Of a DNA stretch of 64,000 bases, positions 26,881 to 36,405 are shown one piece after another (the stretch's first letter is position 1; each line of letters opens with the position of its first letter). The notes beneath the pieces were generated by a model. It was not told the DNA's origin. It made no database searches and saw only the letters and a program-made list of their open reading frames with translations. The stretch comes from Hymenobacter arizonensis (GTDB lineage: Bacteria; Bacteroidota; Bacteroidia; Cytophagales; Hymenobacteraceae). Location of the stretch: assembly GCF_900115775.1 (NCBI RefSeq), contig NZ_FOXS01000005.1:372001-436000 (forward strand), in the 5' to 3' direction. The position numbers were made by a program, and so were the translations under genes.

Positions 26881-28224
26881 ATGCCCAAATACTTACGTAG
26901 TTCGCTTCGGTCATTATTACTGCTTTCAAGCCTGGCTTTCCAGCCGGCCCGCGCCGGTGATGGTAGCCCCAGTTCCTTAGTTGCAGTTGCCCCGGCGGCG
27001 ACCACCACGCAAGAGTCGTTTGACACCGGCAGCAAACCCAATTACCCGGCTGGCACGGTAGCCCTCGGCACTGGCAGCTGGACCTTTACCGACGCCGTAC
27101 TGGGCAGCAGCCCCGCCGACCGCAAAAACGGCGCCCAGTCCGCCCGCCTGCAGCAAAACGGCAAGCTCACCATGGAGTTTTTCCTGCCCAATGGCGCTTC
27201 CACCGTCACGGTGCAGCACGCCATTTTCGGCACCGATGCCAGCAGCAGCTGGGAGCTATGGGCACAGGCCGCCTCCTGCAACTGCGATAAGTGGACCAAG
27301 GTGGGCAACACGGTGCTCACCACCACCAACGTGCTGCAGGCCACGTCCTTCACCGTTAATATTTCGGGCAACGTCAAGTTCGAGATTCGCAAGACCTCGG
27401 GCGGGGCTGCGCGGCTGAACATCGACGACTTCTCGGTGGTCGACTTCGGCGTGGCACAGCCCTCCGTCGACAACGACAACATGGCCCTTGGCAACCCCAG
27501 TGGCGCCATCACCGACATCAGCTACCCCACCAACTACCTGCTGGTGAAGCCCCAGTACGTAATGAGCTACCACCGCGACCGCGGCATTCCCAACTGGGTG
27601 AGCTGGCACCTCGACATCGGCGACCGCAATGGCATCGACCGCCAGGACGACTTCCGGCCCGACCCGCAACTGCCCGCCGGCTGGTATCAGGTGACTCAAA
27701 CCAGCTATTCGGGCTCGGGTTTCGACCGCGGCCACTTGTGCCCCTCGGCTGACCGCACGTCGAGCCTGGAAAACAACTCGGCCACGTTCTACATGACCAA
27801 CATGATGCCCCAGGCGCCTCAGAACAACCAGGTTACCTGGGGCAACCTGGAAAATTACACCCGCACTTTCCTGCCCAACAACGAGGTTTATATCATTGCC
27901 GGCAGCTACGGCGTGGGCGGCACCGGCAGCAACGGCGGCGTCACCAACACCCTCGACCAGGGCCGTGTCACGGTGCCCAACCGCACCTGGAAGGTGATTG
28001 TCATTCTGCCCGTGGGCGACAACGACGTGGCCCGCGTCACGAGCAACACCCGCGTCATTGCCGTGGACATGCCCAACATCAACACCCTCAACACGAACTG
28101 GGGCGTCTACCGCACCAGCGTCGATGCCATTGAGGCCAGCACCGGCTACGACCTGCTTTCGAACCTGCCCCTGGAAGTGCAGGCCGCCATTGAAGCGCGC
28201 ACGGACACCGGTCCGACCAACTAG
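26881..28224 (+). CDS. Secreted DNA/RNA non-specific endonuclease with N-terminal beta domain
   Basis: 447 residues. Signal peptide MPKYLRSSLRSLLLLSSLAFQPARAG. Residues ~40-185 form a beta-rich domain (QESFDTGSKPNYPAGTVALGTGSWTFTDA, KLTMEFFLPNGASTVTVQHA, INIDDFSV-like end) resembling surface adhesion or carbohydrate-binding sandwiches. The catalytic part is a NUC1/Serratia-type endonuclease: YVMSYHRDRGIPNWVSWHL, then GFDRGHLCPSADR with the metal-activated His of the DRGH motif, then FYMTNMMPQAPQNNQVTWGNLE with the Mg-binding Asn. It probably degrades extracellular nucleic acid for phosphate or nucleoside. A shorter paralogue lies at 52594-53439. Confidence 0.93.
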   Translation: MPKYLRSSLRSLLLLSSLAFQPARAGDGSPSSLVAVAPAATTTQESFDTGSKPNYPAGTVALGTGSWTFTDAVLGSSPADRKNGAQSARLQQNGKLTMEFFLPNGASTVTVQHAIFGTDASSSWELWAQAASCNCDKWTKVGNTVLTTTNVLQATSFTVNISGNVKFEIRKTSGGAARLNIDDFSVVDFGVAQPSVDNDNMALGNPSGAITDISYPTNYLLVKPQYVMSYHRDRGIPNWVSWHLDIGDRNGIDRQDDFRPDPQLPAGWYQVTQTSYSGSGFDRGHLCPSADRTSSLENNSATFYMTNMMPQAPQNNQVTWGNLENYTRTFLPNNEVYIIAGSYGVGGTGSNGGVTNTLDQGRVTVPNRTWKVIVILPVGDNDVARVTSNTRVIAVDMPNINTLNTNWGVYRTSVDAIEASTGYDLLSNLPLEVQAAIEARTDTGPTN

Positions 28225-28267
28225 ACTCTTTCTTGCCTCTCTTTTTTGAATCGATACAAACGTCTGT

Positions 28268-31200
28268 ATGGCAGTTTTTTATAATAAAAATTCGGGTTTC
28301 AGGAATTGGTCAGCTCTCCTGATTTTTCTACTCTTCATGGGCGGGCAGCAGGCTTGGGCGCAAACCCCGGTTAAGCTGACGACGGGTACTTACACCCAAA
28401 CCTTCGATGCGATAGGCACCACCGCCACGGCCACTGTGCCAGCAGGCTTTGTCTTTTCCAGCGAAGCGGCGCCAGCCTACAACTTCAGCACTAATTACAC
28501 CACCACCACGGTCGTGGCAAACGGCAACAATTTCACTGCTGGTGGCACCTACAACTTTGCGGCGGCTACTGGTTCTACTGACCGCGCCATTGGCTTTCTG
28601 GCTAGTGGTACCTACATGCCGCCCCGCCACATTCTGCTGGCTATTCAGAATACAACGGGCGCGGTCATCCAAGACTTAGAAATTCAATTTGCGGTAGAAA
28701 AATACCGCACTAACACACGGCCTTACGATTGGAAGTTTTTTACGGGCCTCGATGGCACGACTTGGACTTCGCAGCCAAATGGCGACGAGCGGTTTGACGC
28801 CGGAACCAGTACCTACCACTATCCCCCCGTTTCAACTACTAAGCAAGTGGCAATCCTGGGCGTGAACCTTGCGCCAGATGCTATTTACTACCTGCGGTGG
28901 AGCTACCAGAGCGGCGAATCGCTGGTAACCAACGCCCAGGGGATTGGCCTGGATGACGTCACCGTTACGGCAACGTTTGAGGGGGGGACGCCGCCCACGC
29001 CGGGCGCGGCCATTACCACCGGCGCAGTTTCGCCTACTTCGTTTTGCGTAACCAGCAGCGCGCCCAGCTCTGCCTTCAACGTAGCCTTCACCAACACGGG
29101 CACGCTCACCGGCACCTACCAGGTGCAGCTGTCCGATGCCAACGGCGTCTTCGCCAGCAGCACCACCACCGGCATCATTGGCAGCGGCAGCAGCTCGCCG
29201 ATTTCGGCCACCATTCCGGCTGGCACGCCCAGCGGCAGCAAGTACCGCGTGCGCGTCCTCAACGATGCCCCCGCCACCTTCGGCTCCAACAACGGCGCCG
29301 ACCTGACCATTGGCCAGACGCTGACTGATAATCCCGTTGCCGTTGCGCCCAGCGCGGCTCAAGCTGTTGCCACTACCGGCACCGGCGCCATGCTCACGGC
29401 CAGCGCCGCATCGGGCTCCACTTATGTGTGGAAGTACAGCACCAGCGCGACCGGCCCGTTTACTTCGGCCATTGCCGGTGCTACCAATGCCGCGTACCAA
29501 CTCAAAGGCGCCGATTTTCCGAGCGCCGGCAAGTATTACCTCGTTGCCCAGGCCACCGTTAGCAGCAGCTGCGGCACGGCCACCGGCGAGAGTGCACCCA
29601 TCGAAGTTACCGTGACGGCGCCCGTTGTTACGCCCGCTCTCACGGTTTCGACCGCCAGCCTACCCGACTTCAACTCCGTAGCGGTAGGCGCCGGCTCGCC
29701 GCTGAAAAGCTTCACGGTGAGCGGCACCAGCCTCACCGACATTGTCCGCATCACGCCCCCGGCTGGTTTCGAAATCCGGACCGGTACCAACCCCTTTGCC
29801 TGCTGCACCATCGAACTGACGCCCGTGGGGGGCAACGTGCCCAGCACCACCATTGAAGTGCGGTTTGCACCCACCGCGGCCCAAAACACCCAGGCCAGCA
29901 TTCCGGTGGCCAGCAGCGGCTTTCCTAGCCAGGACGTAGCCGTTTCGGGCACCGGCGTTGCGGCTGTGTTCCCGGCCACCCTCGCCACCGCCGCCGTTAC
30001 CGAACTGACTGCCACCACGGCCACCGCTGGTGGCACCGTAGCCACCGATGGCGGCAGCGCCATCACGGCCCGCGGCGTGGTGTGGTCCAAAACTGAAAAC
30101 CCAACCCTGGGCAACACCACCAGCGCCAGCACCACCGACGGCTCCGGCACCGGCGCCTTCACCAGCGCCCTCAAAGACCTGCTGCCCGGCACCACCTACT
30201 TTGTGCGGGCCTACGCCACCAATGACGTGAGCACTGCCTACGGCCAGGAGTTCACCTTCACCACCGTGGAAGTACCCCTCGCCACGGAGCCCACGGCCTC
30301 GGGCACGCTCTCGGCCAGCCTCGTCACGGGCACCAGCATGCAGCTGAACCTGACGGGCGGCAACGGCAGCAAGTACCTGGTGATTGCCCGCCTCGGCAGC
30401 CCTGTCGACGTGCTGCCCACTGATGCCACCACCTACGCGGCCGATGCTGAATTCGGCAAAAGCCGGTCGTTGGGCGGCGGGCAGTTTGTAGTGCACAACG
30501 GCACGGCTACCACCGTAGCCCTCACCGGCCTGCGCCCCAACTCGGCCTATCACTTCGCGGTTTTTGCTTTCAACGACAACAACGGCACGCTTTACGCCGA
30601 AAACTACCTCACCACCAACCCCGGCACGCTCACGCAGAGCACCGAGGCGCTGCCCGCAACCCTGTTGCTGGAAGAGAATTTCGAGTACGCCAGCGGCGCT
30701 TTGCTGACGGCTAACAACTGGGGCGCGCACAGCGGAGCAGGCACAAACGCTGTTGCCGTCAATCCGACTAATCTTTCTTACGCCGGCTACGGTCCGAACA
30801 GCGGGCGCGCCGCCACCCTCAGCGGTTCGGGCGAAGACGTGAACCGCACCTTCGAGAACGTGTATGCCCGCACGCCCGTCTACGCTTCGTTCCTAGTGAA
30901 CGTGAGCAGCGTAAATGCCACCGGCGATTACTTCTTCATGCTGAGCCCCAAGCCTGTTAGCGGCACCTTCCGCAGCCGCGTAAGCGTGCGCCGCGCCGCC
31001 AACGGGAAGCTGCAGTTTGGCATTGCCAGCGGCACCGGCACTGTTTCCTACACCGAAGCCATTTACGATGTAGCCACCACCTACTTGATGGTGGTGAAAT
31101 ACACCTTCGACGAGGTAGGCAACGAAGCCCAGCTCTTCATCAACCCCACCACCGATACCGATACCGAGCCCGCTACCGCTACGGCGGTGGCCACCGAAAC

Positions 31201-32584
31201 CGGCACCACGCCCGGCGCTCCCAACGACCACATCGGAGCGGTGGCCCTGCGCCAGGGCGCCGCAACCAACTCTGCTACCCTGGTAATTGACGGCATCCGC
31301 GTGGGCACCACCTACAAGGCCGTGAAAACCGGCGTCACCTGCGAGCCCGCCGTGCTGGCAGCCCTCGCCAACCTGACGGCCACGGCCCCCGCCAACCGCT
31401 GCGATGCCTCGGTGGCCTTCGCCGCCACGGCTGCCGGCGACCCCGAGCCCACCATCAGCTACTCCATCCTGAAGAACGGCGTGGCCACGGCCATCACCTC
31501 GCCCTACCTCTTCCCGGTAGGCACCACCACCGTCACGGCCACCGCTACCAACCGTTGCGGCACCGATGCCAAAACCTTCACCGTGACCGTGGAAGACAAG
31601 CAGGCGCCCATCGCCCTAACCCGCAACCTGACCGTGGCCCTAGCCAACGGCACGGCCACCATCACGGCCGCGCAAGTCAACAACGGCAGCACCGATGCTT
31701 GTGGCCTCGCCACGCTGGAACTGAGCAACACCCGCTTCACCTGCGACAGCATTGGCCAGCGCAAAGTGACCCTGACCGTGACCGACACCCACGGCAACAC
31801 CGCCACCGCCACGGCCACCATCACCGTCACGGGCACCATCCCCACGCCCACCATCGCCGTGAAGCCTGCTTCCAATGAGTTCACGGGCGGCGTGGCCACC
31901 AACCTCTACATCGGCTACGGCCCGCAGAGCGTGACGCTGGCCGCGGCCAGTGGCGTGAGCTACCAGTGGAGCCCCGTGAAAGGCCTGACCAACACCAGCA
32001 GTGCCAACGCTGTGTTCACGGCTACCACGCCGGGCACGTTTGTTTGCACGGTCACGGCCACCAGCGCTTCGGGCTGCACCGCTACCCAGCGCGTGACCCT
32101 GGTAGTGACCGATATCCGCTGCGGCAACATCACCGACAAGAACCCCAAGGTGCTTGTGTGCCACCGCGGCAAGCCCCAGTGCGTGGCCGCCAAAGAAGTG
32201 CCGAGCTACCTGAAGCAGGGCGGCACCCTCGGCGACTGCAGCATTCCGGTGGCCAGCGCCACTGCTTCGGCTACCGCCCAGACCAGCAGCGCGGCAGCCC
32301 GCGAGTCCCTGCCCACGGCCGGCGCCCCCGTGTTCGAAGCCTACCCCAACCCCTTCACCGAGCGCACCGTGGTGCACTTCCGGGCTGGTAGCACCGGCCC
32401 CGCTCAGCTGCAGCTCTACAACGCGCTGGGGCAGGTAGTGAAGACGTTCTACAACGGCACCGCCGTGGAAGGGCAGGACTACGAGTTTGCCCTGGAGGGC
32501 GCCACCCTGGCGGCCGGCGTGTACACAGGTCGACTATTAATTAATGGAAAAGTGCAAACGCTGCGCGTGGTACTTACCAAATAG
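28268..32584 (+). CDS. Large secreted multidomain surface protein with type IX secretion sorting domain
   Basis: 1438 residues. Signal peptide MAVFYNKNSGFRNWSALLIFLLFMGGQQAWAQ. The N-terminal ~220 residues are a choice-of-anchor-type sandwich (YTQTFDAIGTTATATVPAGF, IGLDDVTVTATF). Then come Ig-like and fibronectin-like repeats (GGTVATDGGSAITARGVVW, LLPGTTYFVRAYATN), a concanavalin-like segment around residues 800-1030, HYR-like domains (KTFTVTVEDKQAPI), a CHRGKPQCV...LGDC segment, and the C-terminal sorting tail FEAYPNPFTERTVVHF to TLRVVLTK. The tail directs export by the type IX system and attachment to the surface. No enzymatic motif was seen. It begins 43 bases after the nuclease gene, so both may be co-expressed. 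Composition is very Thr/Ala-rich. Confidence 0.9.
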   Translation: MAVFYNKNSGFRNWSALLIFLLFMGGQQAWAQTPVKLTTGTYTQTFDAIGTTATATVPAGFVFSSEAAPAYNFSTNYTTTTVVANGNNFTAGGTYNFAAATGSTDRAIGFLASGTYMPPRHILLAIQNTTGAVIQDLEIQFAVEKYRTNTRPYDWKFFTGLDGTTWTSQPNGDERFDAGTSTYHYPPVSTTKQVAILGVNLAPDAIYYLRWSYQSGESLVTNAQGIGLDDVTVTATFEGGTPPTPGAAITTGAVSPTSFCVTSSAPSSAFNVAFTNTGTLTGTYQVQLSDANGVFASSTTTGIIGSGSSSPISATIPAGTPSGSKYRVRVLNDAPATFGSNNGADLTIGQTLTDNPVAVAPSAAQAVATTGTGAMLTASAASGSTYVWKYSTSATGPFTSAIAGATNAAYQLKGADFPSAGKYYLVAQATVSSSCGTATGESAPIEVTVTAPVVTPALTVSTASLPDFNSVAVGAGSPLKSFTVSGTSLTDIVRITPPAGFEIRTGTNPFACCTIELTPVGGNVPSTTIEVRFAPTAAQNTQASIPVASSGFPSQDVAVSGTGVAAVFPATLATAAVTELTATTATAGGTVATDGGSAITARGVVWSKTENPTLGNTTSASTTDGSGTGAFTSALKDLLPGTTYFVRAYATNDVSTAYGQEFTFTTVEVPLATEPTASGTLSASLVTGTSMQLNLTGGNGSKYLVIARLGSPVDVLPTDATTYAADAEFGKSRSLGGGQFVVHNGTATTVALTGLRPNSAYHFAVFAFNDNNGTLYAENYLTTNPGTLTQSTEALPATLLLEENFEYASGALLTANNWGAHSGAGTNAVAVNPTNLSYAGYGPNSGRAATLSGSGEDVNRTFENVYARTPVYASFLVNVSSVNATGDYFFMLSPKPVSGTFRSRVSVRRAANGKLQFGIASGTGTVSYTEAIYDVATTYLMVVKYTFDEVGNEAQLFINPTTDTDTEPATATAVATETGTTPGAPNDHIGAVALRQGAATNSATLVIDGIRVGTTYKAVKTGVTCEPAVLAALANLTATAPANRCDASVAFAATAAGDPEPTISYSILKNGVATAITSPYLFPVGTTTVTATATNRCGTDAKTFTVTVEDKQAPIALTRNLTVALANGTATITAAQVNNGSTDACGLATLELSNTRFTCDSIGQRKVTLTVTDTHGNTATATATITVTGTIPTPTIAVKPASNEFTGGVATNLYIGYGPQSVTLAAASGVSYQWSPVKGLTNTSSANAVFTATTPGTFVCTVTATSASGCTATQRVTLVVTDIRCGNITDKNPKVLVCHRGKPQCVAAKEVPSYLKQGGTLGDCSIPVASATASATAQTSSAAARESLPTAGAPVFEAYPNPFTERTVVHFRAGSTGPAQLQLYNALGQVVKTFYNGTAVEGQDYEFALEGATLAAGVYTGRLLINGKVQTLRVVLTK

Positions 32585-32601
32585 AGCAACTCATTTATTA
32601 A

Positions 32602-32640
32602 GCACAAAAAAAGGGGCCGATGTGGCCCCTTTTTTTGTGC
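32602..32640 (+). terminator. Rho-independent terminator after the surface-protein gene
   Basis: GCACAAAAAAAGGGGCC and GGCCCCTTTTTTTGTGC form a strong stem around a GATGT loop, with A and T tracts on either side. It may work in both directions. Confidence 0.9.
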
Positions 32641-32861
32641 CCAGCCACCCGCAAAGGCATTTCGCTATGCCATTGGGAACCTCGCTCCCACGCCTTTATG
32701 GCGTTGGCCGACCAGCCCCCACTAGCCCCGCATCTCGACTTAAACAAACGGGAAGCATTGATAGCGAATACGAATGCATTTTTTTTAGGAAGTTATCCGT
32801 GGAAAATGGTTTACCGTATGTGTTGTCCAGATTCATTGAACATTACCATTTCGTTACGCTT

Positions 32862-33566
32862 ATGATGCCTGAACTAGACCGTGATATTCTCACGGGCCTA
32901 AACGACATTGCCATTCAATCAACCGCCATTAGCGAATTTTACCGATTCGTTGCCGACAACAACCTGCTCAAAGCCGGCCTTTTTATGGGCGGCATCTGGT
33001 GGCTGTGGTTTCAGCGGTATCCCACGCAGGAAATTGTCATTCGCAACCGTCAGATAATCATCGGAATTTTAGTGGGTTGCCTGGTGGGCATGTGCATTGC
33101 CCGCTCCCTCACGCACCTGCTGCCCCACCGCGTGCGGCCCCTCCACAACACCGAGCTGGCCCTGAAGCCGCCCCTGGAAACGCCGCCCATTATAGACGAC
33201 AGCACTTCTTTTCCCAGCGACCACGCCACGCTGTTCTGTGCCCTGGCGGCAGGGTTCTTCTTCATCTCGCGGGGGCTGGGCCTGATGGCCATGCTCTACG
33301 CCATTTTCTTTATCTGTTTCCCGCGGGCCTTCCTGGGCTACCACCACGCCAGCGACCTGCTGGCCGGCGCCCTCATCGGCATTGCCACCGCCGTGCTGGC
33401 CAATTTGCCGGCGCTTCGGGAAAGGCTCTATCGGCCCGTGCTGGCGTGGCAGCGGCGCTACCCGGGCGTGTTCTACGTAGGCTTGTTTCTGATGACGTAT
33501 CAGATTAACGACTTGTTTAATAGCACGCGCAGCATCATGGGCTACATGTCCAGCCTGGTTAAATAA
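32862..33566 (+). CDS. PAP2-family membrane phosphatase
   Basis: 234 residues from ATG 32862 (a second ATG follows at 32865). The frame is open upstream to 32544 but that part overlaps the previous gene and its terminator. Several membrane spans are visible (AGLFMGGIWWLWF, QIIIGILVGCLVGMCIARSL, ALAAGFFFISRGLGLMAMLYAIFFICF, ALIGIATAVLANL). PAP2 motifs are present: HRVRPLHNTE as a C1-like segment, SFPSDHATLFCALAAG with its His, and CFPRAFLGYHHASDLLAG with the catalytic His and Asp. Likely substrates are undecaprenyl pyrophosphate or other lipid phosphates at the inner membrane. It has its own terminator downstream. Confidence 0.87.
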   Translation: MMPELDRDILTGLNDIAIQSTAISEFYRFVADNNLLKAGLFMGGIWWLWFQRYPTQEIVIRNRQIIIGILVGCLVGMCIARSLTHLLPHRVRPLHNTELALKPPLETPPIIDDSTSFPSDHATLFCALAAGFFFISRGLGLMAMLYAIFFICFPRAFLGYHHASDLLAGALIGIATAVLANLPALRERLYRPVLAWQRRYPGVFYVGLFLMTYQINDLFNSTRSIMGYMSSLVK

Positions 33567-33590
33567 GCAGCGCATTGCCGCATTGCCACC

Positions 33591-33642
33591 ACGCCGCCGG
33601 CGGGCCGAGCTATCAGCGGCCCAGCCGGCGGCGTGTTTGTTT
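33591..33642 (+). terminator. Long-stem terminator after the PAP2 gene
   Basis: ACGCCGCCGGC pairs with GCCGGCGGCGT, with a smaller inner stem GGGCCG/CGGCCC, followed by GTTTGTTT. It separates the PAP2 gene from the two-component genes. Confidence 0.8.
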
Positions 33643-33686
33643 AGCCGCCAGGTAGGACCTTTGCCCCGGCACCTGCCTCACTGCTT

Positions 33687-34364
33687 ATGAAACTGCTCCT
33701 GGTAGAAGACGAACCTAAACTGGCCTCCTTCATCAGAAAAGGGTTTGAAAACGAGGGCTATGAAATTGAGGTGGCCTACGATGGCCGCACCGGCCTCTCG
33801 CTGGCCCAGAAGCAGCCCTACGACCTGGTAATTCTCGACGTCAACCTGCCCCACATCAATGGCTTTGAGCTCTGCCGGCTTCTCAAGCAGCAGGCCCCGG
33901 CCCAGCCCGTGCTCATGCTCACGGCTCTGGACAGCCTCGACGACAAAGTCTCCGGCTTCGAAGCCGGCACCGACGATTACCTCGTGAAGCCCTTTGCCTT
34001 TCAGGAGCTGCTGATGCGCACGCGGGTGCTCACCCGCCGCTACGTAGATGCCGCCGCCAGCCAGCGCGTGCTGCGCGCCGCCGACTTGGAGCTGGACCTG
34101 GAGCGCAAAACCGTGACCCGCAGCGGGCAGCGCATTGACCTGACAGCCAAAGAATACTCACTGCTGGAGCACCTGCTTCTCAACCGCGGCAAAGTCGTGT
34201 CGCGCGTCGACATCGCCGAGCGGGTGTGGGAGCTCAACTTCGACACCAATACCAACGTCATCGACGTGTATGTGAGCCACCTGCGCAAAAAGCTCGACAA
34301 GGGCTACGACGTGAAGCTGATTCACACCATTGTGGGCATGGGCTACGTGCTGCGGGAAGGGTAG
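33687..34364 (+). CDS. OmpR/PhoB-family response regulator
   Basis: 225 residues, the usual length. Receiver domain: MKLLLVEDEPKLASF with the acidic pocket at Glu7/Asp8, phosphoacceptor Asp51 in DLVILDVNLPHINGFE, Thr in LMLTALD, and Lys in DDYLVKPFAFQELLMR. A winged-helix DNA-binding domain follows from about residue 128 (LELDLERKTVTRSGQRIDLTAKEYSLLEHLL, NTNVIDVYVSHLRKKLDKG). It resembles the CusR-type heavy-metal subgroup. The kinase gene starts 5 bases after its stop, so they are one operon. OmpR-type regulators bind direct repeats about 10-11 bases apart, as found at 35982-36020 and 36996-37034. Confidence 0.95.
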   Translation: MKLLLVEDEPKLASFIRKGFENEGYEIEVAYDGRTGLSLAQKQPYDLVILDVNLPHINGFELCRLLKQQAPAQPVLMLTALDSLDDKVSGFEAGTDDYLVKPFAFQELLMRTRVLTRRYVDAAASQRVLRAADLELDLERKTVTRSGQRIDLTAKEYSLLEHLLLNRGKVVSRVDIAERVWELNFDTNTNVIDVYVSHLRKKLDKGYDVKLIHTIVGMGYVLREG

Positions 34365-34369
34365 GGGCC

Positions 34370-35740
34370 ATGCTGATTCGCAACAAGCTCATTCTGCGTT
34401 TTACCCTGTTGGTACTGGTCATTCAGCTGTGCCTGTCGGGGTTCATTTATTACTTCTACGCCAACTCCCGCCAGCAGCGCTTCGCCAACCGCCTGCAAGG
34501 CAAGGCCATGATGACCACGCGCCTGCTGCTGCGAGAGCAGGGAATAAACGAGGATTTTGAGCGCAACTTTCGGCGGCGCGACCTGCTCACCATTGCTCAG
34601 GAACAGGTGAGCATCTTCGGGCCCGACGGCCGCTTGCTCTACAGCAGCGCCGATAGCCTGAACCAAGCCGCCAACGCGGCGCAGCTGCGCCGGGTGCAGC
34701 GCGGCCAGCCGGTAACGTTTCGCGACGGAGCGCTGGAGGCCATCGGCATGTACTTCGAGTTCAACGGCCAGCCCTACCGCGTATTCGCTGCCGGCCTCGA
34801 CGAGTTTGGGCACCAGCAGCTGGAAAAGCTGCTCCTGATATTGCTGGTAGGCAACGTGGGCGGGCTGGTGCTCATCGTGCTGGCCGGCTGGTATTTTGCC
34901 GATGAGGCCCTGCGGCCCATTGCCCGGGTGGTGCAGCAGGTGGAGAAAATAACCGCCAGCCGCCTCAGCAACCACGTGGACGAAGGCAACGGCACCGACG
35001 AAATTGCACAGCTGGCCATCACCTTCAACCGCATGCTCACGCGGGTGGGGCAAGCCTTCGAGATGCAGAAAAGCTTTCTCTCGCACGCTTCCCACGAGCT
35101 GCGCACGCCCCTAGCCACCCTGCAGGGCACTCTGGAAACCTCCCTGGCCTACGACCAAACCCTACCCGAAGCCAAGCAGAGCCAGGAAACCGCCGTGGAG
35201 GAGCTCAAAAAAGTCATCGACCTCACCAACGGCCTGCTGGCCCTGGCCAAGGCCGACGACGCGACTTTCCCTCGCGAGCCCGTGCAGCTCGACGAATGCC
35301 TGGAGCGCGCCCTGCAGGCCACGGCCGCCGCGTATCCGGCGCACAAGCTGCAGCTGGAATACGGTACCACGCCCGAGGAAATTGAAGACCTGTTTCTGGT
35401 CGCCGGCAACGGCCAGCTGCTCACCACCGCCCTCGTGAACCTGCTGGACAATGCCTGCAAGTACTCGGCCGGCCCGGTGCAGGTGCTGCTGGGCTACGAC
35501 ACACCCAAGCAACTCAGCGTGACCATTGCCGACGCCGGCATCGGCATTGCCGACGAAGACCTGCCCCGGGTGTTTGAGCCCCTCTACCGGGCCGGCAACG
35601 GCAAGAGCCGCCCCGGCTACGGCATCGGCTTGGCCCTCACCAAGAAGATAATCGAGCTGCACGGCGGGAGCATCGTACTCACTTCGGCTTTGGGCATGGG
35701 CACCACCGCCACGCTAACGCTGCCAGCTACTGGGGCTTAG
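34370..35740 (+). CDS. Sensor histidine kinase, partner of the upstream regulator
   Basis: 456 residues from ATG 34370. First membrane span LILRFTLLVLVIQLCLSGFIYYFY, an extracytoplasmic sensor region of about 130 residues (residues ~35-165), second span LLLILLVGNVGGLVLIVLAGWYF, HAMP linker, H-box SHASHELRTPLATL with phosphorylated His242, then N-box LVNLLDNACKYS, G1 IADAGIGIADEDLPRVFEPLYRA and G2 RPGYGIGLALTKKIIELHGG. The periplasmic part contains no Cys or His cluster, so a direct metal sensor site is not evident. Architecture is like CusS/PhoR-type kinases. Its likely targets are the two downstream promoters with identical repeat arrays. Confidence 0.95.
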   Translation: MLIRNKLILRFTLLVLVIQLCLSGFIYYFYANSRQQRFANRLQGKAMMTTRLLLREQGINEDFERNFRRRDLLTIAQEQVSIFGPDGRLLYSSADSLNQAANAAQLRRVQRGQPVTFRDGALEAIGMYFEFNGQPYRVFAAGLDEFGHQQLEKLLLILLVGNVGGLVLIVLAGWYFADEALRPIARVVQQVEKITASRLSNHVDEGNGTDEIAQLAITFNRMLTRVGQAFEMQKSFLSHASHELRTPLATLQGTLETSLAYDQTLPEAKQSQETAVEELKKVIDLTNGLLALAKADDATFPREPVQLDECLERALQATAAAYPAHKLQLEYGTTPEEIEDLFLVAGNGQLLTTALVNLLDNACKYSAGPVQVLLGYDTPKQLSVTIADAGIGIADEDLPRVFEPLYRAGNGKSRPGYGIGLALTKKIIELHGGSIVLTSALGMGTTATLTLPATGA

Positions 35741-35789
35741 TAAAGCCCCACCGTTTGGGCTTGTCCTTACCCTCATTTTAGGTCTTGCT

Positions 35790-35883
35790 CCGGTCCGACC
35801 GCCCTAGGCGGTCCGACCGGTTGGCGAGCGGCGGAAATCGTTGTTCCGACAACCGGCCGAACCGCCTAGGGCGGTCGGACCGG
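35790..35883. repeat. Inverted repeat of family R1, second copy
   Basis: The left arm 35790-35823 is identical to the left arm at 4637-4670 over all 34 bases. The right arm 35850-35883 pairs with it with two mismatches. The 26-base loop is unrelated to the loop of the first copy. It sits between the kinase stop codon and the operator of the next gene. Confidence 0.92.
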
Positions 35884-35981
35884 ACCGTTTCAGCGCCCAG
35901 CGTTAAAAGGTGGCAAGGCCCGCCGCTTGTGCAGGGCCATGAATGCCCAACCAGTTGGTGCGCCATTTTTCAGCGGTTCTT

Positions 35982-36035
35982 TAATGTCTTATAATGTCGC
36001 GTTCATACCGTTTTAATGTCGCTCATCCTCCTTTG
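35982..36035 (+). promoter_or_regulatory. Four-repeat operator and promoter A (upstream of small membrane protein gene)
   Basis: TAATGTC occurs at 35982, 35992 and 36014, with a degenerate copy TCATACC at 36003, giving start-to-start spacing of 10, 11 and 11. A TTTG lies at 36032-36035, 11 bases after the last repeat, in the context CTCCTTTG that resembles a Bacteroidota -7 box. Array and spacing are reproduced exactly at promoter B (36996-37049). This is the pattern expected for tandem binding of an OmpR-type regulator overlapping the -33 region. The functional assignment is inferred. Confidence 0.72.
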
Positions 36036-36057
36036 TAGGCTGAACGTGCAAAACGCT

Positions 36058-36318
36058 ATGGAACGGAATAACCGCAACCGCTTGCTGCTCGGTCTGTTGC
36101 TGGGAGCGCTGATGCTGTCGACCGCCCTGAATTTCTTCTTTCTGAAGCAACAGACGGCGCAGCCGCTTAACTACGAGCTGGAAGCTGGCCTGCCGGCCTC
36201 CATGACGGAGATGGCCTTGCTGCGGGCCCGGGCCGAACTAGCCGAATGCCAGCGCCAGCACGTGAAGCCCGATTCTTTAACCATCGCGGCCCAGGTACAG
36301 GACGATGAGCAACCATAG
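36058..36318 (+). CDS. Small single-span membrane protein of unknown function
   Basis: 86 residues from ATG 36058; an ATG at 36016 lies inside the operator and upstream of the TTTG box, so it is not favoured. One N-terminal membrane span (NRLLLGLLLGALMLSTALNFFFL), then about 50 soluble residues with a helical run ASMTEMALLRARAELAECQRQ. I do not recognise the family. Size and position recall small periplasmic accessory proteins next to metal or efflux systems, but no metal-binding motif is present and only one Cys is visible. It lies directly downstream of promoter A and 87 bases before the Cys-rich protein gene, so both are likely co-transcribed and controlled by the adjacent two-component system. 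Confidence 0.7.
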   Translation: MERNNRNRLLLGLLLGALMLSTALNFFFLKQQTAQPLNYELEAGLPASMTEMALLRARAELAECQRQHVKPDSLTIAAQVQDDEQP

Positions 36319-36405
36319 CGCCTTTTTCAGCCCAATTCGCTCGCTTTTCCGCTAAGCCCATCGTTCACGGCCGATTCCCACCCTCCCGAAAGTTCAACTT
36401 AATTC

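Noticed and set aside
35730..35752. Hairpin TGGGGCTTAGTAAAGCCCCA at the kinase stop codon as a terminator
   Set aside because: The stem overlaps the stop codon and is not followed by a T tract.
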